Source of the DNA: Haliea sp040222615
GTDB taxonomy: Bacteria > Pseudomonadota > Gammaproteobacteria > Pseudomonadales > Halieaceae
Length of the DNA: 64,000 nt
Assembly (NCBI RefSeq): GCF_040222615.1
Contig: NZ_JAVKCQ010000108.1
Coordinates: forward strand, 1-64,000
Reading direction: 5' to 3'
Shown in pieces: positions 8,672 to 17,872 of the stretch. The translations under genes and the position numbers were made by a program. The number at the start of each line of letters is the position of its first letter. Within the stretch, counting starts at the first letter, position 1. The notes below the pieces were generated by a model, which had not been told where the DNA came from, made no database searches, and saw only the letters and a program-made list of their open reading frames with translations.

Positions 8672-9607
8672 GTGGCGCGTCCCGACCGCGAGGCCCTGCG
8701 AGCGCTGGGCAAGGCCCTGCCACCGCTTGGGGAGGCGCGCCCCCTACCGGGCCTTGACGAATACCTTGAGTTCTACGGTCTGGTTTTTCGCCGGCAGCTG
8801 CCGGGTGTGGATTACCGGATCGGCACCGTGGCAAGCGGCCACTACCGCCTGGCAGTGCACTGCTGGCAGCGAGTCGGCGCCCGCCACAACCTGCTGTTGG
8901 TGCACGGCTACCTGGATCACGTTGGCCTTTATCGCCACCTGATCCGCCACGCCCTGGCCCGGGGCTGTAACGTTGTCGCCTTTGATCTGCCGGGCCACGG
9001 CCTGTCCACCGGTACCCCGGTCGGAATAGGAGCCTTTCGCGAATACGGTGACGCCATCCGCGACGTACTGGCTGCAGTCGAGTTGCCGGATCTGCCCTGG
9101 CAGGCGATGGCCCAGAGCACCGGCGGCGCCGCCCTGATCGAGTTCGCCCGCCACCATCCCCCCTGGCCTTTCAGCGGCACCGTGCTGCTCGCGCCGCTGC
9201 TGCGCCCCGCGGGCTGGTGGCGGGTGCGCGGCGCCCATAGCCTGGTGCACCGCTTTGTGGACACCGTGCCCCGGGGTTTTGCCGACAACTCCGGCGATCG
9301 GGACTTTCTGGCATTTGTCCGCCGCGATCCGCTGCAGTCCCACCGCATTCACCTGAGCTGGGTCGGTGCCCTGCGCCGCTGGCTGGCGGAGCTGCCGCTG
9401 CAGGACCTGGGCGTGGGGCCGGCGCTGCTGGTCCAGGGCGATGCCGACACTACCGTGGACTGGCGCTACAACCTGCCGCGCTATGGCAAGCTGTTCCCGG
9501 GGCTGCGGATCGAGCTGGTGCATGGGGCCGGGCACCAGCTGGCCAACGAGTCGCAGCCTTTGCGGGAGAGATACCTGAAGGTGGTTGATAGATACCTTGG
9601 TTGGTAA
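8672..9607 (+). CDS. Alpha/beta hydrolase, serine-hydrolase type
   Basis: 311 residues beginning with GTG, 9 nt after fba. The fold is recognisable from the oxyanion region LLLVHGYLDHVGLY, the lid-preceding GHGLSTG, a nucleophile elbow AQSTGG with Ser near 148, an acid in QGDADTTVDW and a terminal His in HGAGHQLANE. The elbow departs from the usual G-x-S-x-G at its first position (Ala). It resembles monoacylglycerol lipase/lysophospholipase-like proteins. The substrate cannot be predicted and a link to glycolysis is only positional. Confidence 0.85.
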   Translation: MARPDREALRALGKALPPLGEARPLPGLDEYLEFYGLVFRRQLPGVDYRIGTVASGHYRLAVHCWQRVGARHNLLLVHGYLDHVGLYRHLIRHALARGCNVVAFDLPGHGLSTGTPVGIGAFREYGDAIRDVLAAVELPDLPWQAMAQSTGGAALIEFARHHPPWPFSGTVLLAPLLRPAGWWRVRGAHSLVHRFVDTVPRGFADNSGDRDFLAFVRRDPLQSHRIHLSWVGALRRWLAELPLQDLGVGPALLVQGDADTTVDWRYNLPRYGKLFPGLRIELVHGAGHQLANESQPLRERYLKVVDRYLGW

Positions 9608-9673
9608 GGCCGCGATGTTGTTGCCAGATCCAGATTCGGGGCCCGGGTGACGCGGCCCGCGACCCGCGGCCAG

Positions 9674-10270
9674 TTACGCCGCCGCCAGGCTGAGGAACTT
9701 CTGCACCCCGTCAAAAAACATCTGCACCGAGATAATCACCAGGATCATCCCCATCAGCCGCTCCATGGCGATAAGCCCCCGCGCTCCCAGCGCGCGCAGC
9801 AAGAGGGGGGATGCCAGCAGCAGAATGGCGCAGACGCCCCAGGCGCCGACCACGGCGAAGGTCCAGTCCAGCATCCGCGCCGGGTCCTTATGGACCAGCA
9901 GCATGGTAATCGCCAGCGCCGAGGGTCCCGCGACCATGGGGATGGCGAGCGGCACAATGAAAGGCTCGCCGTCGGGGGTATCGCCCATCACGCCATGGGG
10001 GTTGGGGAAAATCATCCGCAGGGCGATGAGGAACAGGATGATCGCGCCGGCGATGCTGATGGATTCCTGGCGCAGGTTGAGCAGGTCGAGCATCGCTGAC
10101 CCCGCATAGAGGAACAGCAGCAGCACAACCAGGGCGATCAGCATTTCGCGAAAGATGACCCACTGGCGCCGCTTCGCCTCCACATCCTTCAGCACGGCGA
10201 GGAATACCGGAATATTGCCCAGCGGGTCCATCACGAACAGCAGGGTAACGAAGGCGGATACGGTGTCCAT
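9674..10270 (-). CDS. MarC-family integral membrane protein
   Basis: 198 residues with about six hydrophobic segments. The N-terminal FVTLLFVMDPLGNIPVFLAV and the internal VPLAIPMVAGPSAL are hallmarks of the MarC/UPF0056 family. Family members sit in the inner membrane; the proposed multidrug role of MarC was not upheld and the function is unknown. The start at 10270 is chosen because AGGAG lies 6 nt before it and MDTVSAFVTLLF is the usual N-terminus. It converges on the upstream hydrolase gene. Confidence 0.9.
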   Translation of the reverse strand: MDTVSAFVTLLFVMDPLGNIPVFLAVLKDVEAKRRQWVIFREMLIALVVLLLFLYAGSAMLDLLNLRQESISIAGAIILFLIALRMIFPNPHGVMGDTPDGEPFIVPLAIPMVAGPSALAITMLLVHKDPARMLDWTFAVVGAWGVCAILLLASPLLLRALGARGLIAMERLMGMILVIISVQMFFDGVQKFLSLAAA

Positions 10271-10389
10271 GAGTGCTCCTGGGCAGGGGCGTCCAGTGTA
10301 CCCTCTCAGCAGGGTGGGCGTTAAGGGCACCGGGGGCATCTCCGCCGCAAAGTGCTATGCTGAGAACTCTAACCGTGGCGAGGATGGCT

Positions 10390-11559
10390 ATGAGTCCTTA
10401 CATGATCAGGAAGACACGCCCCCCCGTTCTGGCCGCCGTGACCCTGGCCCTCGCCCTCGCCCTCGCCCTGTCGCTGGCGGCCTGCGCCGTACAGCCGCCG
10501 GGAGCGCGTGCGCCGGCGGTCAGCCACGCCGAGCTGCTGAGCGGAGAGCGGCTTGGGATAGGCCGCGACGCGGCGCCGCGGCCGGTGCAGCTGACCGCGG
10601 TCAACGACGACATGCGAGCCTTCCTGCACCACCATGTGCCCGCTGGACTTGGGCCCACGCGCACCATTGAATTGATCCTGCAGGCGCTGCTGCAGGATGG
10701 ACTCGAACTGCGCTACGACAACTTCAGGACCTATACCGCAGAAGAAGCCTTCTATGCCCGGGAAGGCAACTGCATGTCGTTTACCAACCTGTTCGTTGCT
10801 CTCGCCAGGGAAGCCGGCATCAAAGCACACTACCAGGAGGTTGAGATTCCGCCATCCTGGACTGTGGACGGCGACACCTGGATGTACAACCTGCACATCA
10901 ATGCCCTGGTCAAATTGCCTGTGGGCGAGCAGGTGGTTGACTTCAATCTCGGGGACTACGACCGCGACTTCCAGCGCTGGCTGCTGAGTGATGAGGAGGC
11001 CCTGGCGCGCTACCACAACAATATGGGCGTGCACTGGATGGAGCAGGGGGAGACAGAGCGGGCGTTTCTCCATTTTCGCGCCGCCCTTGGGCTGCAACCT
11101 TACGCCGCGCACGTGTGGACCAACCTCGGCACCCTGTATCGGCGTCAGGGCGACCTTGCGGCTGCCGAGGCCGGCTATCTGCACGCTGTGGCGATCGGCG
11201 ATGAGGCGGCCGCCAACAGCAACCTGGCGCGGCTCTACGCACAGCTGGGAGAGGCGGAACTGAGCGCCTGGTACCGCGATCGGGTGCAATTGTTCAGACT
11301 TCGCAACCCCTACTACCTGTTTCACCTGGCGGAAGAGGCCTATGCCGGGGCGGACTACGTCAGTGCGCGCCAGTTCCTGCTGACCGCCATTCGCCGGGAA
11401 CCGGGCGAACACGAGTTTTACCGCCTGCTCGGTCTGACCTACCTGCGCCAGGGCAAGTTGCCCGCGGCCAGGGCGCAGTTCGAGCTGGCCGCCCGCCATG
11501 CCGACGCCGCGCACCAGCTGCGCTACCGCAACAAGCTGGACCTGCTGGTCGCCCGCTGA
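10390..11559 (+). CDS. Lipoprotein with transglutaminase-like domain and TPR repeats
   Basis: 389 residues. A hydrophobic signal ends in the lipobox LAAC (Cys near 35), so the protein is probably anchored in the outer membrane facing the periplasm. A transglutaminase/cysteine-protease-like core follows, with a plausible triad: Cys in EGNCMSF (about 128), His in NLHINAL (about 169) and Asp in VDFNLGDYD (about 184). The second half carries TPR units (from about 205, e.g. YAAHVWTNLGTLYRRQGDLAAAEAGY). The start at 10390 follows AGGA; a second ATG at 10402 is possible. Function is not known. It may belong with the two downstream genes, 153 bp away. Confidence 0.85.
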   Translation: MSPYMIRKTRPPVLAAVTLALALALALSLAACAVQPPGARAPAVSHAELLSGERLGIGRDAAPRPVQLTAVNDDMRAFLHHHVPAGLGPTRTIELILQALLQDGLELRYDNFRTYTAEEAFYAREGNCMSFTNLFVALAREAGIKAHYQEVEIPPSWTVDGDTWMYNLHINALVKLPVGEQVVDFNLGDYDRDFQRWLLSDEEALARYHNNMGVHWMEQGETERAFLHFRAALGLQPYAAHVWTNLGTLYRRQGDLAAAEAGYLHAVAIGDEAAANSNLARLYAQLGEAELSAWYRDRVQLFRLRNPYYLFHLAEEAYAGADYVSARQFLLTAIRREPGEHEFYRLLGLTYLRQGKLPAARAQFELAARHADAAHQLRYRNKLDLLVAR

Positions 11560-11712
11560 CGCCTGCCCTGCGGGGCCAACCACAGTTTGATTCTGGTACC
11601 ATGGGCAGCTTCGAGACCTGCCTTTTCAATTGGATCACCAGATGCCGAGCCAGCTATCGCGCCTGACCTTTTTACACTGTGGCCACTGCCCGACGTGGGG
11701 GGGAAGTCAGCG

Positions 11713-12867
11713 ATGAGTAACGACAGTGGACAGGGTCTGCAGGAGGCCCTGGCGGCGCTGCGCGCCGGCAGGGCGGCAGAGGCGGAACAGCGCCTGCAAC
11801 AGCTGGTCGAGAACGGCCCGGTTGCTGCCGCCACCTGGCTTGCACTCGCCTTTGCCCGGGTCAATCTGGAGCGGCCGGACGACGCCCTGGCGGCGGTCGA
11901 CCAGGCCCTGGCGCTGGAGCCGCGCAATATCCGCGCGCTGCTGTTCAAGGCAGACCATCTGGACCGCATGGATCAGCCGAGGATCGCCCTCGGTTTCTAC
12001 CAGGCGGCGCTGCGGGTCGCCGCTGGCATGCAACAGGTACCGCCGGATGTCGCCCAGGGAGTAAACCGGGCCCGGGAGGTTTCCGATCGCTGGGCAGCGC
12101 ACTACGAGAACTACCTGCTGGAGGAAATGGAGGCCGCCGGCTTCACGCGCCGCGACAATCCCCGTTTCGCCGAGTCGCTGGATATTGCCTGTGGCAAGCT
12201 GCCGGTCCAGTTGCAGCAGCCGACCCGCTACTATTTTCCCGGTCTGCCCCAGCGGGCTTTCTACGAGCGCAGCGAATTTTCCTGGGTGGCGGGACTGGAG
12301 GCACACACCGATGCGATCCGGGAGGAACTGTTGGGCCTGATGTCCGGCCCAGAACAGTTCGAACCCTACCTGGAGTCCGACGCTAACCGCCCCCGCCTGA
12401 ATACCAGCCGCAATTTCGACAGCATGGACTGGAGCGCCTGTTACCTGTGGCGCGAGGGTACTCTGGTGGAAGAGGTGGCCAGCCGCTGCCCCCGTACCAT
12501 GGCGGCGCTGGCCGGGGTGCCGCTGTGCCTGATTCCCGGGCAAATGCCCTCGGTGCTGTTTTCCAAGCTGGCGCCGGGGGCGCGGATCGAACCCCATCAC
12601 GGTGCCGTGAACAGCCGCCTGATCTGTCACCTGCCGCTGGTGGTCCCGCAGAACTGCGGGGAACTCCGTGTCGGTAACGACAGCAGGTCCTGGCGGGAGG
12701 GCGAGCTGCTGGTATTCGATGACAGCATGGAACACGAGGCCTGGAACCAGAGCCGGGAGGCGCGCGTGGTATTGCTGTTCGATATCTGGCGGCCCGAGCT
12801 CAGCGACAGCGAACGACACTGGGTCTCGACCATGCTGCAGGCCGTCAAGACGTACCAGGCATCGTGA
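11713..12867 (+). CDS. TPR protein with aspartyl/asparaginyl beta-hydroxylase-like domain
   Basis: 384 residues. TPR-like helices occupy about residues 1-110. The C-terminal part resembles the aspartyl/asparaginyl beta-hydroxylase family (Fe(II)/2-oxoglutarate dioxygenases related to LpxO). Possible iron-binding histidines lie in IEPHHGAVNSRLICHLPL (about 292-309) and DDSMEHEAWN (about 336-345), and the Arg in SRLICHL fits 2-oxoglutarate binding. The start is taken at 11713 after GGGGAAG. Its stop overlaps the next gene's GTG, suggesting coupling to the methyltransferase. The target could be a protein or a lipid A acyl chain; the sequence does not decide. Confidence 0.85.
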   Translation: MSNDSGQGLQEALAALRAGRAAEAEQRLQQLVENGPVAAATWLALAFARVNLERPDDALAAVDQALALEPRNIRALLFKADHLDRMDQPRIALGFYQAALRVAAGMQQVPPDVAQGVNRAREVSDRWAAHYENYLLEEMEAAGFTRRDNPRFAESLDIACGKLPVQLQQPTRYYFPGLPQRAFYERSEFSWVAGLEAHTDAIREELLGLMSGPEQFEPYLESDANRPRLNTSRNFDSMDWSACYLWREGTLVEEVASRCPRTMAALAGVPLCLIPGQMPSVLFSKLAPGARIEPHHGAVNSRLICHLPLVVPQNCGELRVGNDSRSWREGELLVFDDSMEHEAWNQSREARVVLLFDIWRPELSDSERHWVSTMLQAVKTYQAS

Positions 12868-13832
12868 GCAGTTTGGAGGCGGGGCCGCATTCGGCGGGCT
12901 TCTGGGATACCTACTGGCGCGGTACTCACGAGAATGCCGCGCACAAGGAAGGCGGGGCGCAGGAGCCGGTACTGGCCCGGTTCTGGGAGGAGTTCTTTCG
13001 CCGTGAACTGGCCGCGCGCACGGCCCCGGCGATACTGGACCTCGCCTGCGGCAATGGCGCGGTGACCGGCCACGCTCGCCGCCTGGTCCCGGAGCTGCGC
13101 GTTCATTGCAGCGACTTTTCCCTGAGTGCGCTGCTCGATCTGCAGCGGCGTTACCCCGGCTGCCCCTGCGTGGCGGCGGACGCCGCGTGCCTGCCCCTGG
13201 CGGCGGCCAGCTTCGACCTCGTGGTCAGCCAGTTCGGGCTCGAATACGCGGGTAACGCGGCGCTTGAGGAAGCTGCGGGGCTGCTAGCGCCGGGGGGGGT
13301 GATGGCGCTGCTGGTCCACGTTCACGAGGGCGCCATTTACCGCGAGTGTGAATACAACCGGGATACCGTGGCCGCGCTGCAATCGCTGAATATCCTGGGG
13401 CTGGCGCGGGAGGCTTTTGCCGCGGGATTCGCCCTCAACCGGGGTCAGTGCTCACCCGACGAATTCCGCGCAGCGGAGCGCGCTTTCACCCCGGCCGTGC
13501 GTGGACTCGAGCAGTTGTTGCGCGATCGCGGGCCCGCCGTTGCGGGGGGCCTGCTGCAGCAGCTGTACCAGGATATCGCCCACATGTATCGCCGGATGTC
13601 CGCCTACGAACCCGGCGACATCCTGCAGTGGCTCACCGGTATGGCAGCGGAACTTGAGGCTTATAGTGGGCGCATGCAAAGCATGCTGGATGCCGCCTGG
13701 AGCCATTCCACACTGGATACGCTGATCGATCGGGTTGTATCCCGGGGTTTCAGGCTGGTGCAGCGCGACCAGCTGGCGGTGACGGGGAGTACACTGCCCG
13801 CCGCCTGGACGCTGGTACTGGCTCGGGACTGA
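12864..13832 (+). CDS. Class I SAM-dependent methyltransferase
   Basis: 322 residues, starting with GTG in the GTGA overlap with the beta-hydroxylase-like gene. The SAM-binding motif I is ILDLACGNGAV (about 57-67), followed by HCSDFS (motif II region) and a DLVVSQFGLEYA segment like motif IV. The long helical C-terminal half (about 170-300) is not typical of known small-molecule methyltransferases, so the substrate cannot be named. Translational coupling suggests it acts with the upstream hydroxylase-like protein. Confidence 0.85.
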   Translation: MSSLEAGPHSAGFWDTYWRGTHENAAHKEGGAQEPVLARFWEEFFRRELAARTAPAILDLACGNGAVTGHARRLVPELRVHCSDFSLSALLDLQRRYPGCPCVAADAACLPLAAASFDLVVSQFGLEYAGNAALEEAAGLLAPGGVMALLVHVHEGAIYRECEYNRDTVAALQSLNILGLAREAFAAGFALNRGQCSPDEFRAAERAFTPAVRGLEQLLRDRGPAVAGGLLQQLYQDIAHMYRRMSAYEPGDILQWLTGMAAELEAYSGRMQSMLDAAWSHSTLDTLIDRVVSRGFRLVQRDQLAVTGSTLPAAWTLVLARD

Positions 13833-13849
13833 GCCCGCCGTAGCGGGCT
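13832..13849. terminator. Hairpin between convergent genes
   Basis: AGCCCGC and GCGGGCT form a 7-bp stem with a 4-nt loop directly at the methyltransferase stop codon. There is no T-run, so intrinsic termination is uncertain. Confidence 0.35.
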
Positions 13850-13862
13850 GCAATGGCCGGTG

Positions 13863-14153
13863 CTAGCCGCCCGCAGGGCCCGCACTCTGGGCGCTGTTGC
13901 GCTGGATGTCGTTGATCGCGTCGCGGCTGTCCCCGGCTTCCTGTGCCCACACTTCGTCTTTCTTGCAGACGCGGGTGCCCAGCCGGGTGCCGGTCTTGAT
14001 CACGGTTTTGCAGGTGACGCCTTCATTGCTGGCGACCGCCTGGGCGGCGTTACCGCCAGTAGCGGCGCTGCTGCTCGAACCGCTGGTTCCGGCACAGCCC
14101 GCGAGCAGGGCCAGCAGGGTACTCGCAGCGATTGTCGTCATGATAGTTTTCAT
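13863..14153 (-). CDS. Small lipoprotein with conserved Cys pair
   Basis: 96 residues with a signal peptide and lipobox LLAGC (Cys near 20). The mature part has the pattern CKTVIKTGTRLGTRVCKKDEVW, which recurs in many small proteobacterial exported proteins of unknown function and could form one disulphide. AGGAGG precedes the ATG. It stands alone between convergent neighbours. Confidence 0.85.
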   Translation of the reverse strand: MKTIMTTIAASTLLALLAGCAGTSGSSSSAATGGNAAQAVASNEGVTCKTVIKTGTRLGTRVCKKDEVWAQEAGDSRDAINDIQRNSAQSAGPAGG

Positions 14154-14231
14154 AGATCCTCCTGAATTTCCAAAGCAGTGTCCTCCGCTCCGGGGTAAAG
14201 GTCAAACATGGGCAGAGCGTGTGCCCTGCTT

Positions 14232-14259
14232 AAAAAAAACCCGGCAGGGTAGCCGGGTT
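14232..14259 (-). terminator. Rho-independent terminator of the TonB-dependent receptor gene
   Basis: On the minus strand AACCCGGC and GCCGGGTT form an 8-bp stem with a 6-nt loop, followed by a T-tract. It lies about 55 bp downstream of the receptor stop codon. Confidence 0.85.
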
Positions 14260-14312
14260 ATATCTGCATCCAGGAGTGCAGCCCGCGGGGCGGACTGCAC
14301 TCGATTCCGGAT

Positions 14313-17189
14313 TTAGAAGCTGACGCTGACGCCCACGAACATGTAGCGACCCAGTGCGTCGTACATGCCGGGGAACGTGTTGCCGTTACCGTTGATGGAC
14401 GGCCCGGCAGCGTTACCAGCAATCGGCGGCTCTTTGTCAAAGACGTTGTTCACGCCCAGACGGATCGAGGCGCCGTCCATGACGTCCCAGGAACCAGCGA
14501 TGTCAAAGTAGTTGACTGAGGGCAGGTTCAGGTTGCCGTTCAGATCGGTCACTTTGCTGATGTGGCGCCAGTAGCCGCTCACGGTGACGTCCCAGGGAGT
14601 CATCCAGGTGGCGCGCAGGTTGTTGCGGAAGTCGGGCGTGGGGTAGCCACACTCGCCGCCCCAGTTACCTTTGCAATCCACAACCGGTGCACCCTCGAGC
14701 TCCTGCTGGTCCCAGGTATCGATGATCGACATGGTGTTGTTGAACATCAGGGTACCCATGTCACCGATGCTTACATCGTAGTCAGCGATGATGTCCCAGC
14801 CCTTGACTTCCTCGATGGCAAGGTTGTCAAGCAGGGCAGATACCCGGCCGCTGACGTTGACATCGGAACCGATCCACAGGTCACCGAGGGGGCCGCGGCG
14901 AATTTTCTCGCACTGGGAGTCGTTGCCGTCCAGACATTGATTGAGAGTGAATTCTGCGCCCAGGTTGTCGATGCCTTTCTCGATTTCGATGGTGTAGTAG
15001 TCGACGCTCAGGACCAGGCCCTCAACAAATGCCGGCGACCAGATAAAGCCCACCGAGTAGGTATCGGACTCTTCCGGGTCCAGTTCCGTGTTGCCGCCCT
15101 CAAGTTGATTGTACTGGCCCGCGAAGGAGTTGAGGATGTTGCCGTACTGTGCGGCGGTGACACCGGTACGGGCGCAATCTTCGAAGCTGCGATCCGGGGT
15201 TGCACCGCCACAGGGGTCCACGTCCATGTCGAACAGGTTGAGGCCCTGGGGCCGGAACAGCTCGCGGAGGTTGGCTGCACGCACCGCGCGCTGGAAGCTG
15301 GCGCGCAGTTTGACGTCCTGGTTGATGGCCCAACCGGCACGGATACCGTAGGTATCGGTGGTCACGTCGGTGGAGTAGTCAGAGTAGCGGTAGCCGAGGT
15401 CCAGAGTCACTTCTTCGGCGTAGGCGGCGCCTTCTACCAGCGGGACGCTGGCCTCGAAGAAGAATTCATTGACATCGTAGGCGGCGCCCTCAACAGCAAC
15501 AGTGGCGCCACCCTGGCCAGCGCCAAGGCCGAGACGGAAACCTTCATCCGGGTTGAAGTTCAGCTCTTCCTTGCGGTATTCAGCGCCGATAACGACCTCG
15601 ACGCCGTTGTTGGCGGAAGGCAGCTTGACGCCGTAGTCCCCGAGGCTACCGGCGATAAAGCCGTTGAAGACCTTCTGGGTGGTGGTGCCGCGGGCGAACA
15701 GGGGCAGCGACAGGTAATCGGTTGCCTCCTGGGTAACGCCGCCCTCGGTCCAGAGGTTCCAGGGCACGCAGTTGGGGTCGGTGCCGTCGAGGACGGAGGC
15801 ACAGACGGTTGCACCGGTGTCAGGGTCCTCTACCGCGTTCAGGGCCTTGAGGATCTTGGCGTTGGACAGGTCGTTGTTGTAGGTGTTTTCCATGCTCACT
15901 TCGGAATACAGGCCCGAAACGTCATAGCGCCAGGTTTCGTTGATGTCGCCGCGGAAGCCCAGTACACCGCGGAAGGAGGTGTGACGCAGGTCCTGGTTAC
16001 GGGGGCCGCCCTCGACGTTGCGGCGACCGATGACGACAGTCTGGGTGTCATCCATACCGAGGCCGTAGTCACCGCAGATGGCGCCGACTTGTTGGTCTGA
16101 CAGGAACGGGTTGTCACAGGCGATCGGCACGCTCAGGAAGAAGGCGCCGGACGGCGCGATCTGCGCGTTGGTCTGGTTGTCCATGAACATGAGCTCGGTG
16201 TAGGTCTCGACGTGCTCGTTGATCTGGTAGCGGCCGAAGGCACCGGCGGTGTAGCGCTCGTCAGGGCGCTGGTAGTAGTTCAGCGGACCGTAGTTGTAGA
16301 CTTCTGTGGGCTCGACCAGTTGGTTGCCGGAGACCCGGTACACACCCTGGCTACCGTCGCCGGGGATGAAGGTCCCCGCGGCGCTGGTGCCGGAACCGAA
16401 GCAGCCGGTACCGGGGTTGTTCAGGGCGCAGGCGCTGTAGTCGCGCTCGCTCTGCAGCACTGGGTCGATTTCACGGTAGGTGGCGTAGGCCGTGACGTTA
16501 CCGCGGCCGTTGTCGAAATTGCCACCCATGATCAGCGACCAGCTCTGGATGTCGCCGCCGGTTTCGCTGCCGTCGGGGAAGGGGAAGCCGGCATCGCCGA
16601 CGATACCCTGGACGCGGCCGTTGTCGTTGTCGTGCTGGTACTGGCTGAACTGGTAGTCAAACTGGACGCCTTCGAAATCGTCCACCATGATGAAGTTGAC
16701 CACGCCGGCTACCGCGTCGGAGCCGTAGGTAGCGGAGGCGCCACCGGTGAGTACTTCCACGCGCTGGATCAGCGAGGCGGGGATCTGGTTGATGTCAGCG
16801 CCGATGCCGCCCTGCAGCGGTGAGCCCGCGGGCAGGCGGCGGCCGTTGACCAGCACCAGGGTCCGCTCGTCGCCGAGGTTGCGCAGGTTCAGGGTCGCGG
16901 TGCCGGTAGCGCCGTTGGAAGTCGATGAGTTCTGGTTGGAGTACACCTGCGGCAGGTTCTTCATCAGGTCTTCGACCCGGACGGTACCCTGGAATTTGAA
17001 GTCTTCGGCGTCAACCTGGGTGACCGGGCTGGCGGATACCAGGTTGGCTTTCTGGATGCGGGAACCGGTAACGACCACTTCCTCGACCAGCAGCTGTTCC
17101 TGGGCGCTGGCAACCTGCGGCAGGACAGCCGCGGCGCCCATGCCCAGAGCAGCCGAGACTGCCATGGTCAGACGATTTTTCCTCAACAT
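14313..17189 (-). CDS. TonB-dependent outer-membrane receptor
   Basis: 958 residues. A signal peptide ends near AVLPQVASAQ, a TonB-box-like region follows (LLVEEVVVTGSRI), then a plug with DLMKNLPQVYSNQ, LRNLGDERTLVLVNGRR and VERVEVLTGGASATYGSDAVAGVVNF, and a large beta barrel ending in the aromatic-terminated strand MFVGVSVSF. It lacks an STN signalling domain, unlike the receptor upstream. The start at 17189 is chosen because the signal peptide begins there; upstream codons are unlike a signal. No domain reveals the ligand. It is last in a same-strand series behind sigma, anti-sigma and signalling receptor genes, with a 200-bp leader that could hold its own promoter. Confidence 0.93.
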   Translation of the reverse strand: MLRKNRLTMAVSAALGMGAAAVLPQVASAQEQLLVEEVVVTGSRIQKANLVSASPVTQVDAEDFKFQGTVRVEDLMKNLPQVYSNQNSSTSNGATGTATLNLRNLGDERTLVLVNGRRLPAGSPLQGGIGADINQIPASLIQRVEVLTGGASATYGSDAVAGVVNFIMVDDFEGVQFDYQFSQYQHDNDNGRVQGIVGDAGFPFPDGSETGGDIQSWSLIMGGNFDNGRGNVTAYATYREIDPVLQSERDYSACALNNPGTGCFGSGTSAAGTFIPGDGSQGVYRVSGNQLVEPTEVYNYGPLNYYQRPDERYTAGAFGRYQINEHVETYTELMFMDNQTNAQIAPSGAFFLSVPIACDNPFLSDQQVGAICGDYGLGMDDTQTVVIGRRNVEGGPRNQDLRHTSFRGVLGFRGDINETWRYDVSGLYSEVSMENTYNNDLSNAKILKALNAVEDPDTGATVCASVLDGTDPNCVPWNLWTEGGVTQEATDYLSLPLFARGTTTQKVFNGFIAGSLGDYGVKLPSANNGVEVVIGAEYRKEELNFNPDEGFRLGLGAGQGGATVAVEGAAYDVNEFFFEASVPLVEGAAYAEEVTLDLGYRYSDYSTDVTTDTYGIRAGWAINQDVKLRASFQRAVRAANLRELFRPQGLNLFDMDVDPCGGATPDRSFEDCARTGVTAAQYGNILNSFAGQYNQLEGGNTELDPEESDTYSVGFIWSPAFVEGLVLSVDYYTIEIEKGIDNLGAEFTLNQCLDGNDSQCEKIRRGPLGDLWIGSDVNVSGRVSALLDNLAIEEVKGWDIIADYDVSIGDMGTLMFNNTMSIIDTWDQQELEGAPVVDCKGNWGGECGYPTPDFRNNLRATWMTPWDVTVSGYWRHISKVTDLNGNLNLPSVNYFDIAGSWDVMDGASIRLGVNNVFDKEPPIAGNAAGPSINGNGNTFPGMYDALGRYMFVGVSVSF

Positions 17190-17390
17190 ATTAATACCCC
17201 TGTACTCTATGTAAGTATGTTTTCCTGTGGCCGATGCCACTGGAGACGAACATTAGACGAATTCAGAGGGTGGGGCCTCAAAGTTCCCCCGTGGTTTTGT
17301 GACAAATTCACGTAATCACGAGGGAACCCGGCAAATTACCGGAATTTTCCCGAGCCTCCGGGGCCCGGGAGTGAAATCGCAAGCCGGGGG

Positions 17391-17855
17391 TTACTTGAGA
17401 CGGGTCACGCCGATGGACTTGCCAGAGGCCACCACGGTCATTTTGTAGAAGCCCAGCAGGTTCTTTTCGATCACCACGGCGGTGTCTTCCCCGCGGTGGA
17501 AGTAGCGGCCCCGGAGGCGCTGGCGCCAGACCTGGCCATTGTCCAGGTAGAACAGGGTTTCACCGGACCAGCCCTCGAAGGGAGGTTTGATCCTGGCCTC
17601 AATGCGGATCGATTCCTCCGCCGCGCGCACCTCCGGGTTACTGCGCAGCATTGCCGGTGCCTCCTCGGCGGTGTAGCTGACCAGCCAGTGATCCAGGGCC
17701 TGCCGCTCGGCCGGGGTCAGCTTGTGCAGGCCCGCCGCCTCGAACTGCTCCGCCGACATCAGTTTCTCCACCCCGGGGAAGGTCTCCGCTGCCATGAGTG
17801 GGGCCGCGAGGCAGGCTGCGCTGAACAGGAGTGGGGCGAGGAGTGGGTGGCGCAT
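17391..17855 (-). CDS. Small exported protein of unknown function
   Basis: 154 residues with a clear signal peptide (cleavage near LMAAETFP). No family is recognised. The mature region has a helical start (LTPAERQALDHWLVSYTAEE), then a beta-rich part with GETLFYLDNGQVWRQRLRGRY and YKMTVVASGK. It lies 17 bp downstream of the STN-type receptor gene and is probably cotranscribed with it, so a periplasmic accessory role for that uptake system is possible. Confidence 0.75.
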   Translation of the reverse strand: MRHPLLAPLLFSAACLAAPLMAAETFPGVEKLMSAEQFEAAGLHKLTPAERQALDHWLVSYTAEEAPAMLRSNPEVRAAEESIRIEARIKPPFEGWSGETLFYLDNGQVWRQRLRGRYFHRGEDTAVVIEKNLLGFYKMTVVASGKSIGVTRLK

Positions 17856-17872
17856 GGGGCGGGCTCCGTGGG

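Noticed and set aside
14562..16100. 512-residue plus-strand frame opposite the receptor gene
   Set aside because: Again a composition shadow of a real gene; no motif, ribosome site or neighbour support.
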